DNA of 64,000 nucleotides from Thalassotalea euphylliae (GCF_003390375.1 NZ_QUOT01000001.1:3596001-3660000); one strand, 5' to 3'; positions 24,362 through 34,152 are shown, counted from the first letter of the stretch. Notes: generated by a model from the letters alone, not told the origin. Numbers and translations: made by a program.

Positions 24362-26224
24362 CTAACCAATAAACGCGTTAACTTTATCGATAATACCCTG
24401 ACAATCTAAGCCCAACTCTTGGTGAATTTCTTCTTGTGTCCCGTGTTTAATAAAAACATCTGGTAAGCCAATATTGAGTACTTTTATTGCACGTCCTTGG
24501 CTTAACAAGAACTCATTCACTGCTGAACCAGCACCACCGGCAATGGCATTATCTTCAACCGTTACAATCACATCGTGATTGTCGGCAAGTTCGTTGATAA
24601 GTGCTTCATCAATTGGTTTAACAAAGCGCATATCAGCTAAGCTTGCATTAAGTGCATCCGCAGCTTGTGAGGCTTCGCCCAAAACCGTACCAAAATTCAA
24701 AATCGCAATTTTTTCACCTTGGCGTTTTTTCACGCCTTTGCCTAGCGTGATAGTTTCATCAAGCGTCGGCAATTCAGCGCCCGTGCCACTGCCACGAGGA
24801 TAGCGTACCGCAGCTGGGCCATTATGCAGGTGACCAGTTGTTAACATCAACTGACACTCGCGTTCGTCAGACGGTGTCATAATCACCATATTTGGTATAC
24901 AGCGCATAAAGCTTAAGTCGAACGCACCTTGGTGCGTAGGGCCGTCAGCGCCAACAATGCCAGCACGGTCAATCGCAAACAAAACCGGTAAGTTTTGAAT
25001 GGCAATATCGTGAATCAGCTGATCATAACCGCGTTGTAAGAAGCTTGAGTAGATAGCGACAACGGCATTTTGGCCGCCAATGGCAAGGCCTGCTGCGTAG
25101 GTCACAGCATGCTGTTCGGCAATGGCAACATCGAAATATTGATCAGGAAAACGCTGGCTAAATTCAACCATACCCGAGCCTTCGCGCATCGCTGGTGTAA
25201 TTGCCATTAACTTGCTATCGCGCTCGGCCATGCCACATAGCCAGTCACCAAAAATCTTAGAATAAGTTGGTAAGCTTGGCTTGCTTTTCGGTAGTGACGT
25301 TTCAGCAGGGTTAAATTTAGGTACCGCGTGGTACTTAATTGGGTCTTGTTCTGCTGCTTGGTAGCCTTTACCTTTCTTGGTTGCGATATGCAAAATTTGC
25401 GGCCCTTTCAGGTTGCGCATATTGCGAATGGTATCAACTAAGCCATTAACGTCGTGGCCGTCAATTGGCCCTATGTAGTTAAAGCCCAATTCTTCAAAGA
25501 AGGTACTAGGTACTACCATGCCTTTGAGATGTTCTTCGGCACGACTGGCTAATTCTTTGATCGGCGGAATATTGTTAAGTAAGCGTTTACTACCTTCTCT
25601 GAATCCAGTAAATAAGCTACCAGAAAGTAGTTTGGCTAAATGATTATTCAACGCACCCACGTTTTCCGAAATTGACATCTCGTTGTCATTTAAGATGACT
25701 AACATATCTTTATTGATGTCACCGCCGTGGTTTAATGCTTCAAAAGCCATACCTGCGGTCATCGCACCGTCACCAATAACGGCAACAACTTTGCGATCTT
25801 TGGCTTCTTTTTCGGCAGCAACGGCTAACCCTAGTGCGGCAGAAATTGACGTACTTGAGTGACCGACACTCAGCACATCGTATTCACTTTCTTCGCGCCA
25901 CGGGAACGGGTGTAAGCCGTCTTTTTGACGAATCGTGTGAAGTTGGTCGCGACGACCCGTGAGAATTTTGTGCGGGTAGGCTTGGTGGCCAACATCCCAA
26001 ATCAGGTGATCAAACGGTGTGCGATAAACATAGTGCAGCGCAACCGTTAGTTCAATTGTGCCTAAACCAGAGGCGAAATGGCCGCTGCTTTTACTGACAG
26101 AGTTTAATAAATAGCTTCGTAACTCATCACTGACTTTGGTTAACTGATCTTGGCTCAGTAAACGCAAATCGTCAGGGGAATTGATCGTTGATAATAAAGG
26201 ATATTCAGCTAGATTAATGGTCAT
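24362..26224 (-). CDS. dxs: 1-deoxy-D-xylulose-5-phosphate synthase
   Basis: Dxs condenses pyruvate and glyceraldehyde 3-phosphate in a thiamine-diphosphate-dependent step, the entry to the MEP isoprenoid pathway. The 620-aa product has the conserved GHFASGLGTIELTVALHY, the ThDP motif GDGAMTAGMAFEALN, and a transketolase-like pyrimidine domain with VAIAEQHAVTYAAGLA containing the catalytic Glu. It follows ispA by 14 bp and so belongs to the xseB-ispA-dxs operon. Confidence 0.96.
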   Translation of the reverse strand: MTINLAEYPLLSTINSPDDLRLLSQDQLTKVSDELRSYLLNSVSKSSGHFASGLGTIELTVALHYVYRTPFDHLIWDVGHQAYPHKILTGRRDQLHTIRQKDGLHPFPWREESEYDVLSVGHSSTSISAALGLAVAAEKEAKDRKVVAVIGDGAMTAGMAFEALNHGGDINKDMLVILNDNEMSISENVGALNNHLAKLLSGSLFTGFREGSKRLLNNIPPIKELASRAEEHLKGMVVPSTFFEELGFNYIGPIDGHDVNGLVDTIRNMRNLKGPQILHIATKKGKGYQAAEQDPIKYHAVPKFNPAETSLPKSKPSLPTYSKIFGDWLCGMAERDSKLMAITPAMREGSGMVEFSQRFPDQYFDVAIAEQHAVTYAAGLAIGGQNAVVAIYSSFLQRGYDQLIHDIAIQNLPVLFAIDRAGIVGADGPTHQGAFDLSFMRCIPNMVIMTPSDERECQLMLTTGHLHNGPAAVRYPRGSGTGAELPTLDETITLGKGVKKRQGEKIAILNFGTVLGEASQAADALNASLADMRFVKPIDEALINELADNHDVIVTVEDNAIAGGAGSAVNEFLLSQGRAIKVLNIGLPDVFIKHGTQEEIHQELGLDCQGIIDKVNAFIG

Positions 26225-26238
26225 AGTCTTATTAGTAA

Positions 26239-27129
26239 TTAATGAGTACGGCGAACAATAAAGGTCGCAAAGTCTGCCAAAGTGTCGGTATTGTAGGGCA
26301 AAGTAGCTAAAGCTTGAAGCGATTCTTGGTATAGCGTTTCTGCCTTTTGCTGGGCATCTGCTAAGCCAAGTAGTGCTGGGTAAGTTGATTTATTGGCTTC
26401 AATATCTGAGCCTTTAGGTTTACCAAGTTGCTCTTGTGTCGATGTAATATCGATAATATCGTCTTGTACTTGATAAGCTAGCCCAATAAGTTCGGCAAAT
26501 GTTGCGAGCGTCGTTTTTTGCTCATCAGTAACTTGTAGCGCACATTCTGAGGCCATTGTAACCGAGGCTTTTAATAGTGCGCCGGTTTTGAGCTTGTGAA
26601 TGGTTTCAAGCTCGTTCAATGAAACACGCTTATCGGTTGCACTTAAATCTAATGCTTGGCCACCACACATGCCTTGGTAACCGGCCGCGGCAACTAGTTG
26701 CTGTAACAGAGTTGGCATTTTTTGTTGACCAAAGTCTGAAAACGGGTGATTGGCAAGAAAGTCAAACGCCAGTGTTTGCAAGCTATCGCCTGCCAAAATA
26801 GCTGTTGCTTCGTCAAAAGCCTTGTGACAAGTTGGTTGTCCGCGTCGTAGATCATCGTCATCCATAGCAGGCAAATCATCGTGTAGTAATGAATACGCAT
26901 GAATGCACTCTAAGGCGCAGGCAATGCCGTCTAAATCTTCAAGTTTGGCGCCTAAAGCTAGACCAGTGGTATAAACCAAATAGGGACGCATGCGTTTGCC
27001 GCCAATTAACAGGCCATAGCGCATTGCTTCTAATAGCTTAGTGTCATTAACGGGTAGACCATCAAGCTTGTTGGCAAGTAACTGGTTAACGCGTGCTTGA
27101 TATTCACTAAGTTGAGGTAAAGTCGTCAA
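26239..27129 (-). CDS. ispA: Farnesyl diphosphate synthase (polyprenyl synthetase family)
   Basis: IspA adds two isopentenyl diphosphate units to DMAPP to give farnesyl diphosphate. The 296-aa product contains the first Asp-rich motif DDLPAMDDDDLRRGQPTCH (about 84-102) and the second, QDDIIDI (about 222-228), as well as GGKRMRPYLVY. Length is normal. It is 18 bp downstream of xseB and 14 bp upstream of dxs. Confidence 0.94.
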   Translation of the reverse strand: MTTLPQLSEYQARVNQLLANKLDGLPVNDTKLLEAMRYGLLIGGKRMRPYLVYTTGLALGAKLEDLDGIACALECIHAYSLLHDDLPAMDDDDLRRGQPTCHKAFDEATAILAGDSLQTLAFDFLANHPFSDFGQQKMPTLLQQLVAAAGYQGMCGGQALDLSATDKRVSLNELETIHKLKTGALLKASVTMASECALQVTDEQKTTLATFAELIGLAYQVQDDIIDITSTQEQLGKPKGSDIEANKSTYPALLGLADAQQKAETLYQESLQALATLPYNTDTLADFATFIVRRTH

Positions 27130-27147
27130 AATCTTTATTGCCTTAAA

Positions 27148-27393
27148 CTAAGCGTTATCGTCTTGTTCAAAGTTCGTTAAAGTACCTTGACCATTTTGAT
27201 TAATCAGCATTTGCACTTTTTGCTCTGCGCCTTGCAGTTTTTGCTGACTTAATTGACTAAGCTTTAAGCCGCGTTCAAAAACCGCCATTGACTCTTCTAA
27301 ACTTAATTCACCTTGCTCTAATTGTTGAACAATAGTGTCAAGTTCGCCAAGCGCCTCTTCGAACGATAGATTTTCCAGTTTCTTCTTTGCCAT
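27148..27393 (-). CDS. xseB: Exodeoxyribonuclease VII small subunit
   Basis: This 81-aa helical protein binds the XseA subunit to form ExoVII, a single-strand exonuclease. It has the family core LSFEEALGELDTIVQQLEQGELSLEESM. It is the first gene of the xseB-ispA-dxs operon, an order conserved in gammaproteobacteria. xseA is not in the window. Confidence 0.93.
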   Translation of the reverse strand: MAKKKLENLSFEEALGELDTIVQQLEQGELSLEESMAVFERGLKLSQLSQQKLQGAEQKVQMLINQNGQGTLTNFEQDDNA

Positions 27394-27735
27394 TTCTATA
27401 CCACGGATAGCCCGTTTTTGATGATAAACAAGTGATGACCAAACGCACTCTCTGCCTATTTAATAAGCATCGCTTCGATTGATTAAGGTTAGTTTAGCAT
27501 TGCAACCTAGTAATAAGGCGCAAAGGTACATGAGCGGCGCGTCTAGGTCAATCAATGGCACATATTCGCCCGCTTATAGTAACGATAGCTGAACTGAATC
27601 AAAAACAAGTTAAGTTATTGACCTTTCGGGCGATACTATCTGTGTAACAGGCTGTAATACAGGTCGCGATTCATTTATTGATAATGTATTATCAGCAGAG
27701 TTCTGCTCGTTAAAGACACACATTAGGAGGCATTT
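27394..27735. other. Divergent promoter region between xseB and pomA
   Basis: This 342-bp region carries no gene. Toward pomA I see TAAG at 27611 and GGCGATAC at 27629-27636, 14 bp apart. This is a loose match to the flagellar sigma-28 pattern TAAA-N15-GCCGATAA. A strong Shine-Dalgarno (AGGAGG at about 27,724) precedes the pomA GTG. Confidence 0.45.
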
Positions 27736-28500
27736 GTGGATTTAGCTACGCTAATTGGGATGTTGGGCGCAATCGGTTTCATCGTGATGGCGATGATTTT
27801 AGGTGGCGACATTTCAATGTTTGTCGATACCCAATCAATTCTTATCGTATTCTGTGGTTCTATTTTCGTTGTTTTATCGAATTACAACCTTGGCCAGTTT
27901 TTTACCATTGGTAAGATCATTGGCAAGGCATTTATGTTCAAGCTGGAAAAGCCAGAAGAGTTAATTGAAAAGTCTGTTGAAATGGCTGACGCTGCGCGAA
28001 AAGGTGGTTTTTTAGCCTTGGAAGAGGCCGAGATCTCTAATGCCTTTATGCAAAAAGGTGTCGACATGTTGGTTGATGGTCACGATGCCGACGTGGTGCG
28101 CGCCACCATGCAAAAAGACATATCACTAACAACCGAGCGCCATGATACCGGCGTAGGCATGCTAGGTGCGCTTGCCGAAGTTGCACCAGCGATGGGGATG
28201 ATTGGTACCTTGATTGGTCTAGTTGCGATGTTATCTAACATGGATGACCCTAAAGCGATTGGTCCTGCGATGGCGGTTGCACTATTAACCACATTGTACG
28301 GTGCTTTCCTAGCAAACGTTATTGCCATTCCAATTTCGAACAAGTTATCGCTTCGTATGGCAGAAGAAAAGTTAAACCAAGAGCTTATCTTAGATGCGGT
28401 TTTGGGGATTCAAGACGGCCAAAACCCACGTGTTATTGAAGGTCTGCTGAAAAACTATTTAGCAGAAAGTAAGCGAAAAATAGACACCACTGAAGAGTAG
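27736..28500 (+). CDS. pomA: Flagellar motor stator protein PomA (MotA family)
   Basis: PomA and PomB form the Na+-driven stator that turns the polar flagellum. The 254-aa product has four membrane helices, two near the N-terminus and two at about 150-200. The latter pair includes GMIGTLIGLVAML and AVALLTTLYGAFLANVIAIP. The cytoplasmic loop between them holds charged residues that touch FliG. The start is GTG, preceded by AGGAGG. Its pairing with a PomB-type partner and the marine setting favour sodium over proton coupling. The stator lies far from any flagellar cluster here. Confidence 0.92.
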   Translation: MDLATLIGMLGAIGFIVMAMILGGDISMFVDTQSILIVFCGSIFVVLSNYNLGQFFTIGKIIGKAFMFKLEKPEELIEKSVEMADAARKGGFLALEEAEISNAFMQKGVDMLVDGHDADVVRATMQKDISLTTERHDTGVGMLGALAEVAPAMGMIGTLIGLVAMLSNMDDPKAIGPAMAVALLTTLYGAFLANVIAIPISNKLSLRMAEEKLNQELILDAVLGIQDGQNPRVIEGLLKNYLAESKRKIDTTEE

Positions 28501-28511
28501 TGAGGTAAGCC

Positions 28512-29471
28512 ATGTCATCTCCACCTCCTGAGTGTAAGTGCCCGCCCGCAGGTCTACCTGCGTGGATGGGAACTTTTGCGGATTTGATGTCACTGTTAAT
28601 GTGTTTTTTCGTTTTGCTATTGAGCTTCTCGGAAATGGACGTATTGAAGTTCAAGCAAATTGCTGGCTCGATGAAGTTTGCCTTTGGTGTGCAAAACAAA
28701 ATTGAGGTGAAAGATATTCCTAAAGGAACCAGCATCATTGCACAAGAATTTCGCCCAGGTAAGCCTGAGCCAACACCGATAGAAGTTATCCAGCAGCAAA
28801 CCATGGAAATGACCCAACAAATGTTGGAATTCCAGGCGGGTGATGAAACCTCTGCGGGTGGTCGCCAAGAGCAACGTGGCACTGAGCGTGGTGGTCAATC
28901 GCAAAGCACCGACACGCAAATGTCGCAACAACAAATTGAGCAAGCTCAGCAGCAATTAGAACAAGCGCAACAAGAGCAAGTGAATGAGTTGGTGAAGAAA
29001 ATTGCCGAGCAGCTTGAACAACAAATTCAAGATGGCGCGATTGAACTAGAATCACTAGGGCAGCAAATCACGATACGTATTCGTGAAAATGGCTCGTTCC
29101 CTTCGGGCTCTGCGTTTTTACAGCCGAAGTTTAAGCCGATTATTCAAGAGATTGGTGTCTTGCTTAACAATGTACCAGGCGAGATCATGATTTCAGGTAA
29201 TACCGATAATCAAGGTATTGATTCTGAACTCTACCGTTCAAACTGGGATCTTTCTAGCCAACGTGCTGTGGCAATTGCCCATGAAATGGTGAAAGTGCCG
29301 AATTTTGATCCCACGCGATTACTTGTCGTTGGTCACGCTGATACGCGCCCATTAGTGCCAAACACCAATGCCTTGAATCGCCGTCGCAATCGCCGAGTCG
29401 AGATTTCGATTAACCAAGGTAAAGCGAAAGTCACTGAACCAATTTCTATCAGTGAGAGCAGTGGCAATTAA
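28512..29471 (+). CDS. pomB: Flagellar motor stator protein PomB (MotB family)
   Basis: The 319-aa product has a single N-terminal transmembrane helix containing FADLMSLLMCFFVLLLSF. Its Asp is the ion-binding residue of the stator channel. A long Gln-rich linker (about residues 95-170) follows, and then an OmpA-like peptidoglycan-binding domain with SGNTDNQGI and LSSQRAVAIAHEM. It begins 11 bp after pomA, and the two products form one complex. The Cys-rich start CKCPPAGLPAW is typical of the PomB side of the family. A terminator follows. Confidence 0.9.
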   Translation: MSSPPPECKCPPAGLPAWMGTFADLMSLLMCFFVLLLSFSEMDVLKFKQIAGSMKFAFGVQNKIEVKDIPKGTSIIAQEFRPGKPEPTPIEVIQQQTMEMTQQMLEFQAGDETSAGGRQEQRGTERGGQSQSTDTQMSQQQIEQAQQQLEQAQQEQVNELVKKIAEQLEQQIQDGAIELESLGQQITIRIRENGSFPSGSAFLQPKFKPIIQEIGVLLNNVPGEIMISGNTDNQGIDSELYRSNWDLSSQRAVAIAHEMVKVPNFDPTRLLVVGHADTRPLVPNTNALNRRRNRRVEISINQGKAKVTEPISISESSGN

Positions 29472-29504
29472 CGACTGATTCACCCATTATCTTTAAGATG
29501 AATC

Positions 29505-29540
29505 AAAATGGCTGACTATACCTGTATAGTCGGCCATTTT
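29505..29540 (+). terminator. Terminator after pomB
   Basis: A 16-bp stem (AAAATGGCTGACTATA and its near-complement) with a CCTG loop ends in T7. Confidence 0.9.
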
Positions 29541-29680
29541 TTTGCCTTTTTTCAGCTCACCTAGCTTCATGCATTGTGTATGTAAATAAAGGTAAATCAG
29601 CTATACGCCTAGCGCTTGATTAGCATAGGCTAAACTCAATGTTTATTCGCTAATCAGGCATAAATTGAAGGGCTAGCTTT

Positions 29681-30271
29681 ATGATGTTAAAAAATTCATC
29701 AACCGACTATGGTTTTATTGCCAAGTGTTTTCACTGGGGAACGGCACTTTTATTTTTAGCATCTTATGTGAGTGTTTATTACCGCCAATGGTTTACCGAG
29801 GCTAAAACGCCGGAGAATTGGACCGCATTACAACTTCACCTATCAGTTGGTGTGTCGCTTGGGGTTATCGTTGTTTTGCGCATTATCTGGCGGGGGATAA
29901 ATCAAGCACCTGAATCTGAACCTGGCAGCAAACTAGAGCACTTGGCTGCCCACCTTGGCCATTATGCGCTGTATGCGGTCATGATTATTATGCCGCTGAC
30001 CGGCTATTTGGGAACAGGTGTTAATACCGAATTCTTCTTTTTGTTTGATGTACCAAAATTTGAAGATACATGGCTATTTACTTTCATAGTTCAGGATTTG
30101 ATGGGACTGTCGTTTAAAGCTTTTGAAACTCCGATTGATTTTATCCATAAAGAGATATTCGGTGCTTGGTTGGTATGGCTACTAATTCTAGGTCATGTAT
30201 TAGCGGCGCTTTATCATCATTATGGTAAGGGCGACCGTACCCTTAAGAAAATGACATCAGGTAAGCCATAA
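29681..30271 (+). CDS. Cytochrome b561 family membrane protein
   Basis: A 196-aa protein with four membrane helices and His residues suited to two b-type hemes (CFHWGTALLF, LQLHLSVG, HYALYAVMII and LGHVLAALYHH). Members pass electrons from quinol or ascorbate to partner enzymes. The loop around DVPKFEDTWLFTFIVQDL is longer than in the shortest members. It is a lone gene between terminators and a thiI promoter, and no partner oxidoreductase is adjacent. Confidence 0.85.
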   Translation: MMLKNSSTDYGFIAKCFHWGTALLFLASYVSVYYRQWFTEAKTPENWTALQLHLSVGVSLGVIVVLRIIWRGINQAPESEPGSKLEHLAAHLGHYALYAVMIIMPLTGYLGTGVNTEFFFLFDVPKFEDTWLFTFIVQDLMGLSFKAFETPIDFIHKEIFGAWLVWLLILGHVLAALYHHYGKGDRTLKKMTSGKP

Positions 30272-30383
30272 GTTCTAAAGCGCTCACTTGAGAGTACTTA
30301 CTTATCCCGTGAAGCTGACTAACGCGCATTTTCTTAGAAATAGTGTATAATGCGCGCCACTTTATCCAGCGCTGGGGGAATCA

Positions 30384-31838
30384 ATGAAATTCATCGTTAA
30401 ATTGCAGGCTGAAATCGCCGTTAAAAGTCGCTCTGTTCGTAAACGTTTTACTAAGATGCTTGAGTCAAATATCAAGAATGTTTTAAGACGTATAGACGAG
30501 CAAGTCACCACGCAACTTAACTGGGATAGCATTGAAATTAATACCAAAAATGACACTGCACAGAACCGTGCTGCGTTAGTTGAAACGCTAAAGTGTATTC
30601 CGGGTATTGCCTCGTTTTTAGAAGTTCAGCAAGACGAATTCACCGATTTGCATGATATCTACGAAAAAACCTTAGCGGTACATGCCAGCACAATTGAAAA
30701 TAAAACCTTTTGTGTGCGAGTTAAACGCAGTGGTGAACACGACTTTAACTCGATTAAGGCAGAGCAATATATTGGCGGCGGCTTAAATCAAGCGGTTGAG
30801 TCAGCTAAGGTGAAATTGAAAAAGCCTGACGTCACGATTCGCCTTGAAATCAATAAGAGCAAGTTATTTATCGTGACTGAGCTTCACAAAGGTTTAGGCG
30901 GCTTCCCAATTGCAACACAAGAAGACGTGTTGTCGTTAATGTCAGGCGGTTTCGACTCGGGTGTTTCTAGTTACCAAATGATCAAAAAGGGCTCGCGTAC
31001 TCACTTTTGTTTCTTCAACTTAGGTGGCAGCGCTCATGAAGTGGGTGTTAAGCAAGTGAGCCATTTCTTGTGGAATAAATTTGGCGCATCTCACCGTGTG
31101 AAATTTATTGCGGTTGATTTTGACCCAGTAGTGACCGAAATCTTAGAAAAAATAGACAATGGCCACATGGGCGTTGTCCTTAAGCGCATGATGATGCGTG
31201 CTGGGTCTAAAGTCGCGGAAAAACTAGGTATTCAAGCACTGGTAACCGGTGAAGCGCTAGGTCAAGTCTCTAGCCAAACGCTGACTAACTTAAACGTTAT
31301 TGACCGAGTTACAGAAACCCTTATTTTACGCCCTTTAGCGGCGTACGATAAGCAAGATATTATTGATATTGCCCGCGCTATTGGCACTGAAGATTTTGCG
31401 AAAACTATTCCAGAGTACTGTGGTGTTATTTCGAAGAAGCCAACAGTAAAAGCGGTATTGGCGAAAGTTGAAGAAGAAGAAACTAAGTTTGACTTAAACA
31501 TTATCGACCAAGTAGTTGAAAATGCCCGTGTATTTGATATTCGCGATATCGGTCAAGAAACCGAAGAAGAAGTACATGCCGTTAAAGAGCTAGCAGAAGT
31601 CGGTGAAAATACCGTAATCTTGGATATCCGCAGCCCAGAGGAAGAAGATGATAGCCCGCTGGAGCTAGACGGTATTGAAGTTAAGCATATTCCATTCTTT
31701 AAGCTCGGCACTCAGTTCGGCGATTTAGACCAATCAAAAGAATACTTGCTGTACTGTGATCGCGGTGTGATGAGTAAGCTACAAGCACTATACCTGCACG
31801 ACAATGGCTTTAGCAATGTGCACGTTTATCGCCCTTAG
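30384..31838 (+). CDS. thiI: tRNA 4-thiouridine sulfurtransferase ThiI with rhodanese domain
   Basis: ThiI inserts sulfur at U8 of tRNA and supplies sulfur for the thiamine thiazole, accepting it from IscS. The 484-aa product has an N-terminal THUMP domain (about 60-165), a PP-loop adenylation motif SGGFDSGVSS (about 187), the conserved EYCGVISKKP (Cys about 345), and a C-terminal rhodanese domain with the active-site YCDRGVMS (about 456). All catalytic cysteines are present. iscS lies 20 kb away in this window. TATAAT at 30346-30351 may be its -10 box. Confidence 0.95.
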   Translation: MKFIVKLQAEIAVKSRSVRKRFTKMLESNIKNVLRRIDEQVTTQLNWDSIEINTKNDTAQNRAALVETLKCIPGIASFLEVQQDEFTDLHDIYEKTLAVHASTIENKTFCVRVKRSGEHDFNSIKAEQYIGGGLNQAVESAKVKLKKPDVTIRLEINKSKLFIVTELHKGLGGFPIATQEDVLSLMSGGFDSGVSSYQMIKKGSRTHFCFFNLGGSAHEVGVKQVSHFLWNKFGASHRVKFIAVDFDPVVTEILEKIDNGHMGVVLKRMMMRAGSKVAEKLGIQALVTGEALGQVSSQTLTNLNVIDRVTETLILRPLAAYDKQDIIDIARAIGTEDFAKTIPEYCGVISKKPTVKAVLAKVEEEETKFDLNIIDQVVENARVFDIRDIGQETEEEVHAVKELAEVGENTVILDIRSPEEEDDSPLELDGIEVKHIPFFKLGTQFGDLDQSKEYLLYCDRGVMSKLQALYLHDNGFSNVHVYRP

Positions 31839-31877
31839 AAAAGTGGCCTAGTTAACAAACTTAAGCTTAATGTTTAT

Positions 31878-31913
31878 AAAAGCCGTGGTTAGCCTTTGCT
31901 TACCACGGCTTTT
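31878..31913 (+). terminator. Terminator after thiI
   Basis: An 11-bp stem (AAAAGCCGTGG and complement) with a 14-nt loop is followed by T-rich sequence. Confidence 0.85.
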
Positions 31914-31954
31914 TTTATTTTACTGTTTCGCTAATACTCATTGACGCTAGCAAA

Positions 31955-32977
31955 TCACTGACTAGGTGCAGCACTCTTTAATAACGCATTCACCTGCTCA
32001 ACTAATGCCGAGTTGCTCGGAACACTAATGCCTGCCTCTATCGCTAACTGACAAATGTAGCCATTAATGGCATTGATTTCGGTTGTTCGATCAGCGCGAA
32101 CATCTGCTAGTGTTGATGAAACATTGTTGGCCGTGGCTTGGGCAACCGCTAATGCTTGTTCAACAATAGTGTTCGCTTCAAGCGTAATGTCTTGGCTGCT
32201 CGCAACTTCCGATACCTCTTTCGCGATGGCCGATATCTGCGGCAAATATTGAGCTTGAGTAATTTCACCATTACACACATTGTTAAGCGCCGTTAATGGG
32301 TTAATCACGCAGTTAATCGCTAATTTTTGCCATTGCTTGGTTTTGATATCTGATTGCCAATGGGCATTAGGGAGTGCGCATTTCAGCGCGTTAAACCAAG
32401 GTGCTGGTTCGTTTTGCACGAAAGCATGACGACCAATATCAAAACTGCCCAAGCCGGTATGAATTACGTGGCTTTTTGTTGGTCGAAATGCGCCGTGGGT
32501 GGTTAGGCATGTATAGATGTTATGTGTTGCCTTAATCTTATCTGACAGCGCTTCGTATACCCCCATGCCGTTGTGCACTAATAAAATATCGGTTGTCGGT
32601 GCTAATTTACTGGCGATGTTATTAACGAGCTGTGCAGCATCGTAGGATTTTAAACACACAACAAGCAAGTCAGCATTGTTTAGTGTTTTGTCATCGGCTA
32701 AGAGGCAGTGATATTGGTAACTTTGACCGTTAAAATGGCTAAAGCTGAGCTGTTTTTTTAGCTTAGGAGCACTAGGAGTATTGGGAAAACTAGAGATCGT
32801 TGGAGAAGTAGGAAAAGCAGGCGCTCGGGTGACAGTAGACAAATTAACCGCCGAGTATTGGGTTAAATACCAACACCAAAGTGAGCCAATAGCGCCTTGT
32901 CCAGCCACCACGATGTTTAAATGCTTACACTTGTCAGTTGTTAGGGCAGCAGCTTTCATCTCAGGTGCTTTACTCAT
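31955..32977 (-). CDS. panE: 2-dehydropantoate 2-reductase family protein
   Basis: PanE reduces ketopantoate to pantoate with NADPH on the coenzyme A route. The 340-aa product has the dinucleotide-binding motif VAGQGAIGSLW near residue 25, LLVCLKSYDA (about 110), HNGMG (about 140) and the catalytic-region KLAINCVINPLTALN with Lys and Asn. A Pro/Ser-rich insert (about 50-70) makes it longer than E. coli PanE (303 aa). Paralogues exist in this family, so the substrate is probable rather than certain. It overlaps the vanZ-like gene by 4 bp. Confidence 0.78.
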   Translation of the reverse strand: MSKAPEMKAAALTTDKCKHLNIVVAGQGAIGSLWCWYLTQYSAVNLSTVTRAPAFPTSPTISSFPNTPSAPKLKKQLSFSHFNGQSYQYHCLLADDKTLNNADLLVVCLKSYDAAQLVNNIASKLAPTTDILLVHNGMGVYEALSDKIKATHNIYTCLTTHGAFRPTKSHVIHTGLGSFDIGRHAFVQNEPAPWFNALKCALPNAHWQSDIKTKQWQKLAINCVINPLTALNNVCNGEITQAQYLPQISAIAKEVSEVASSQDITLEANTIVEQALAVAQATANNVSSTLADVRADRTTEINAINGYICQLAIEAGISVPSNSALVEQVNALLKSAAPSQ

Positions 32978-33363
32978 ACTTTCATTTGGCTTTTGCTTTG
33001 GTTCTCAACACACGAGGTATTGGCTGGGCCGTAAACTAACCATAACAATTTCAGTAACATAAAGAGTAAAATGCCAATTGTATCGCCAACAAAATCTTTA
33101 AATTCGCCGTTTCTAAAACCTAAAGAGTATTGCGCAACTTCACTGAGTGCTGCATAGCCAATTAACGCTATGGTCAGTGGCCAAGCAGGTAGTTTGAATA
33201 AATTACTGAGTAGCCATGTCAGCACGAAAAAACCGATGGCATGACCTATCGTGTCGATTTGCGTGTTGCTCACGACAATGTCGCGTAATTCTGGTGAGAA
33301 AAAGAATGCGATACTGGTAAGTGCAAGTATGAGAAAAAATAGAATGTGATGGAGATTTTTCAA
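32974..33363 (-). CDS. VanZ-family membrane protein
   Basis: A 129-aa protein with about four hydrophobic segments and the family wording DTIGHAIGFFVLTWLLSN and GYAALSEVAQYSLGFRNGEFKDFVGDTIG. The Glu and Asp residues in these helices are conserved in VanZ-like proteins. The family name comes from a teicoplanin-resistance accessory gene, but most chromosomal members have no assigned role, so resistance should not be assumed. It is upstream of panE with a 4-bp overlap. Confidence 0.75.
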   Translation of the reverse strand: MKNLHHILFFLILALTSIAFFFSPELRDIVVSNTQIDTIGHAIGFFVLTWLLSNLFKLPAWPLTIALIGYAALSEVAQYSLGFRNGEFKDFVGDTIGILLFMLLKLLWLVYGPANTSCVENQSKSQMKV

Positions 33364-33545
33364 ACTAAATTATTTCTTAACGTTGTGTTTAAACTATCTC
33401 AGCAGAGCTTAAATTGTGCCTGATAGTTGGCAATTAAATTAAAGCATCATCATATCATGGCAAAGGTAAGAAAAAACGGTTGAGTTAGTTAGAAATTCTT
33501 GGCTATTTTGATAAACTGGCGAAAAATTTTAGCGAAGGGCACACT

Positions 33546-34028
33546 ATGCCGTCATTTGATATTGTTTCAGAAATTAATTTAGAAGAAGTACGCAATGCCA
33601 CGGAAAATTCAACACGTGAGTTGAGCACTCGTTTCGATTTTCGCGGAGTAGAGGCGAGCTTTGAGTGGAAATCGCCAGCAGTGGCAGTAAAAGCTGAAGG
33701 TGATTTTCAGGTTAAGCAAATGGTTGATATTTTACGTAATCAATTAGTTAAACGACAAATCGACCCGAGAGCAATGCAAATCTCTGATCCTGAGTTTTCT
33801 GGCAAGAACTGTACGCAACGTGTTACTTTTCAAGAAGGCATTGAAAAAGACGTGGCTAAGAAAGTTGTTAAGTTGATTAAAGATAGCAAAATCAAAGTTC
33901 AAGCAGCTATTCAAGGCGAACAAGTGCGCGTTACCGGTAAAAAGCGTGACGATTTGCAAGCGGTAATGCAGTTAGTACGTGAAGCAGAGTTAGACCAGCC
34001 ATTCCAGTTTAACAACTTCCGCGATTAG
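33546..34028 (+). CDS. yajQ: YajQ family cyclic-di-GMP/nucleotide-binding protein
   Basis: A 160-aa protein with two ferredoxin-like domains, recognised by MPSFDIVSEINLEEVRNA, STRFDFRGVEA and the C-terminal QFNNFRD. Relatives in Xanthomonas and Pseudomonas bind c-di-GMP, while those in other bacteria bind nucleotides or RNA, so the ligand here is open. It is monocistronic and followed by a short strong terminator. Confidence 0.92.
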   Translation: MPSFDIVSEINLEEVRNATENSTRELSTRFDFRGVEASFEWKSPAVAVKAEGDFQVKQMVDILRNQLVKRQIDPRAMQISDPEFSGKNCTQRVTFQEGIEKDVAKKVVKLIKDSKIKVQAAIQGEQVRVTGKKRDDLQAVMQLVREAELDQPFQFNNFRD

Positions 34029-34046
34029 CCAAAAATATAAACAAAG

Positions 34047-34069
34047 AACGAGCGTTAAGCTCGTTTTTT
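34047..34069 (+). terminator. Terminator after yajQ
   Basis: A 7-bp stem (AACGAGC and complement) with a 5-nt loop and T6 lies 19 bp after the stop codon. Confidence 0.85.
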
Positions 34070-34152
34070 GTTGCGCCCATTTACAGGTTTACATTGCTTT
34101 GAGTTACTACAACTTAGCTGCATGCTTACCTGTAAAGAAATTGATTGATCTT

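Noticed and set aside
27560..27576. TGGCAC with a following GC as a sigma-54 promoter for pomAB
   Set aside because: The distance between the GG and GC elements is one base short of the required value, and the second element lacks the TTGC form.
28569..28591. GGAACTT inside pomB as a further sigma-E promoter
   Set aside because: It lies within coding sequence, the downstream TCAC is at 14 bp instead of 16 bp and lacks the TCNNA form, and there is no small RNA signature after it.
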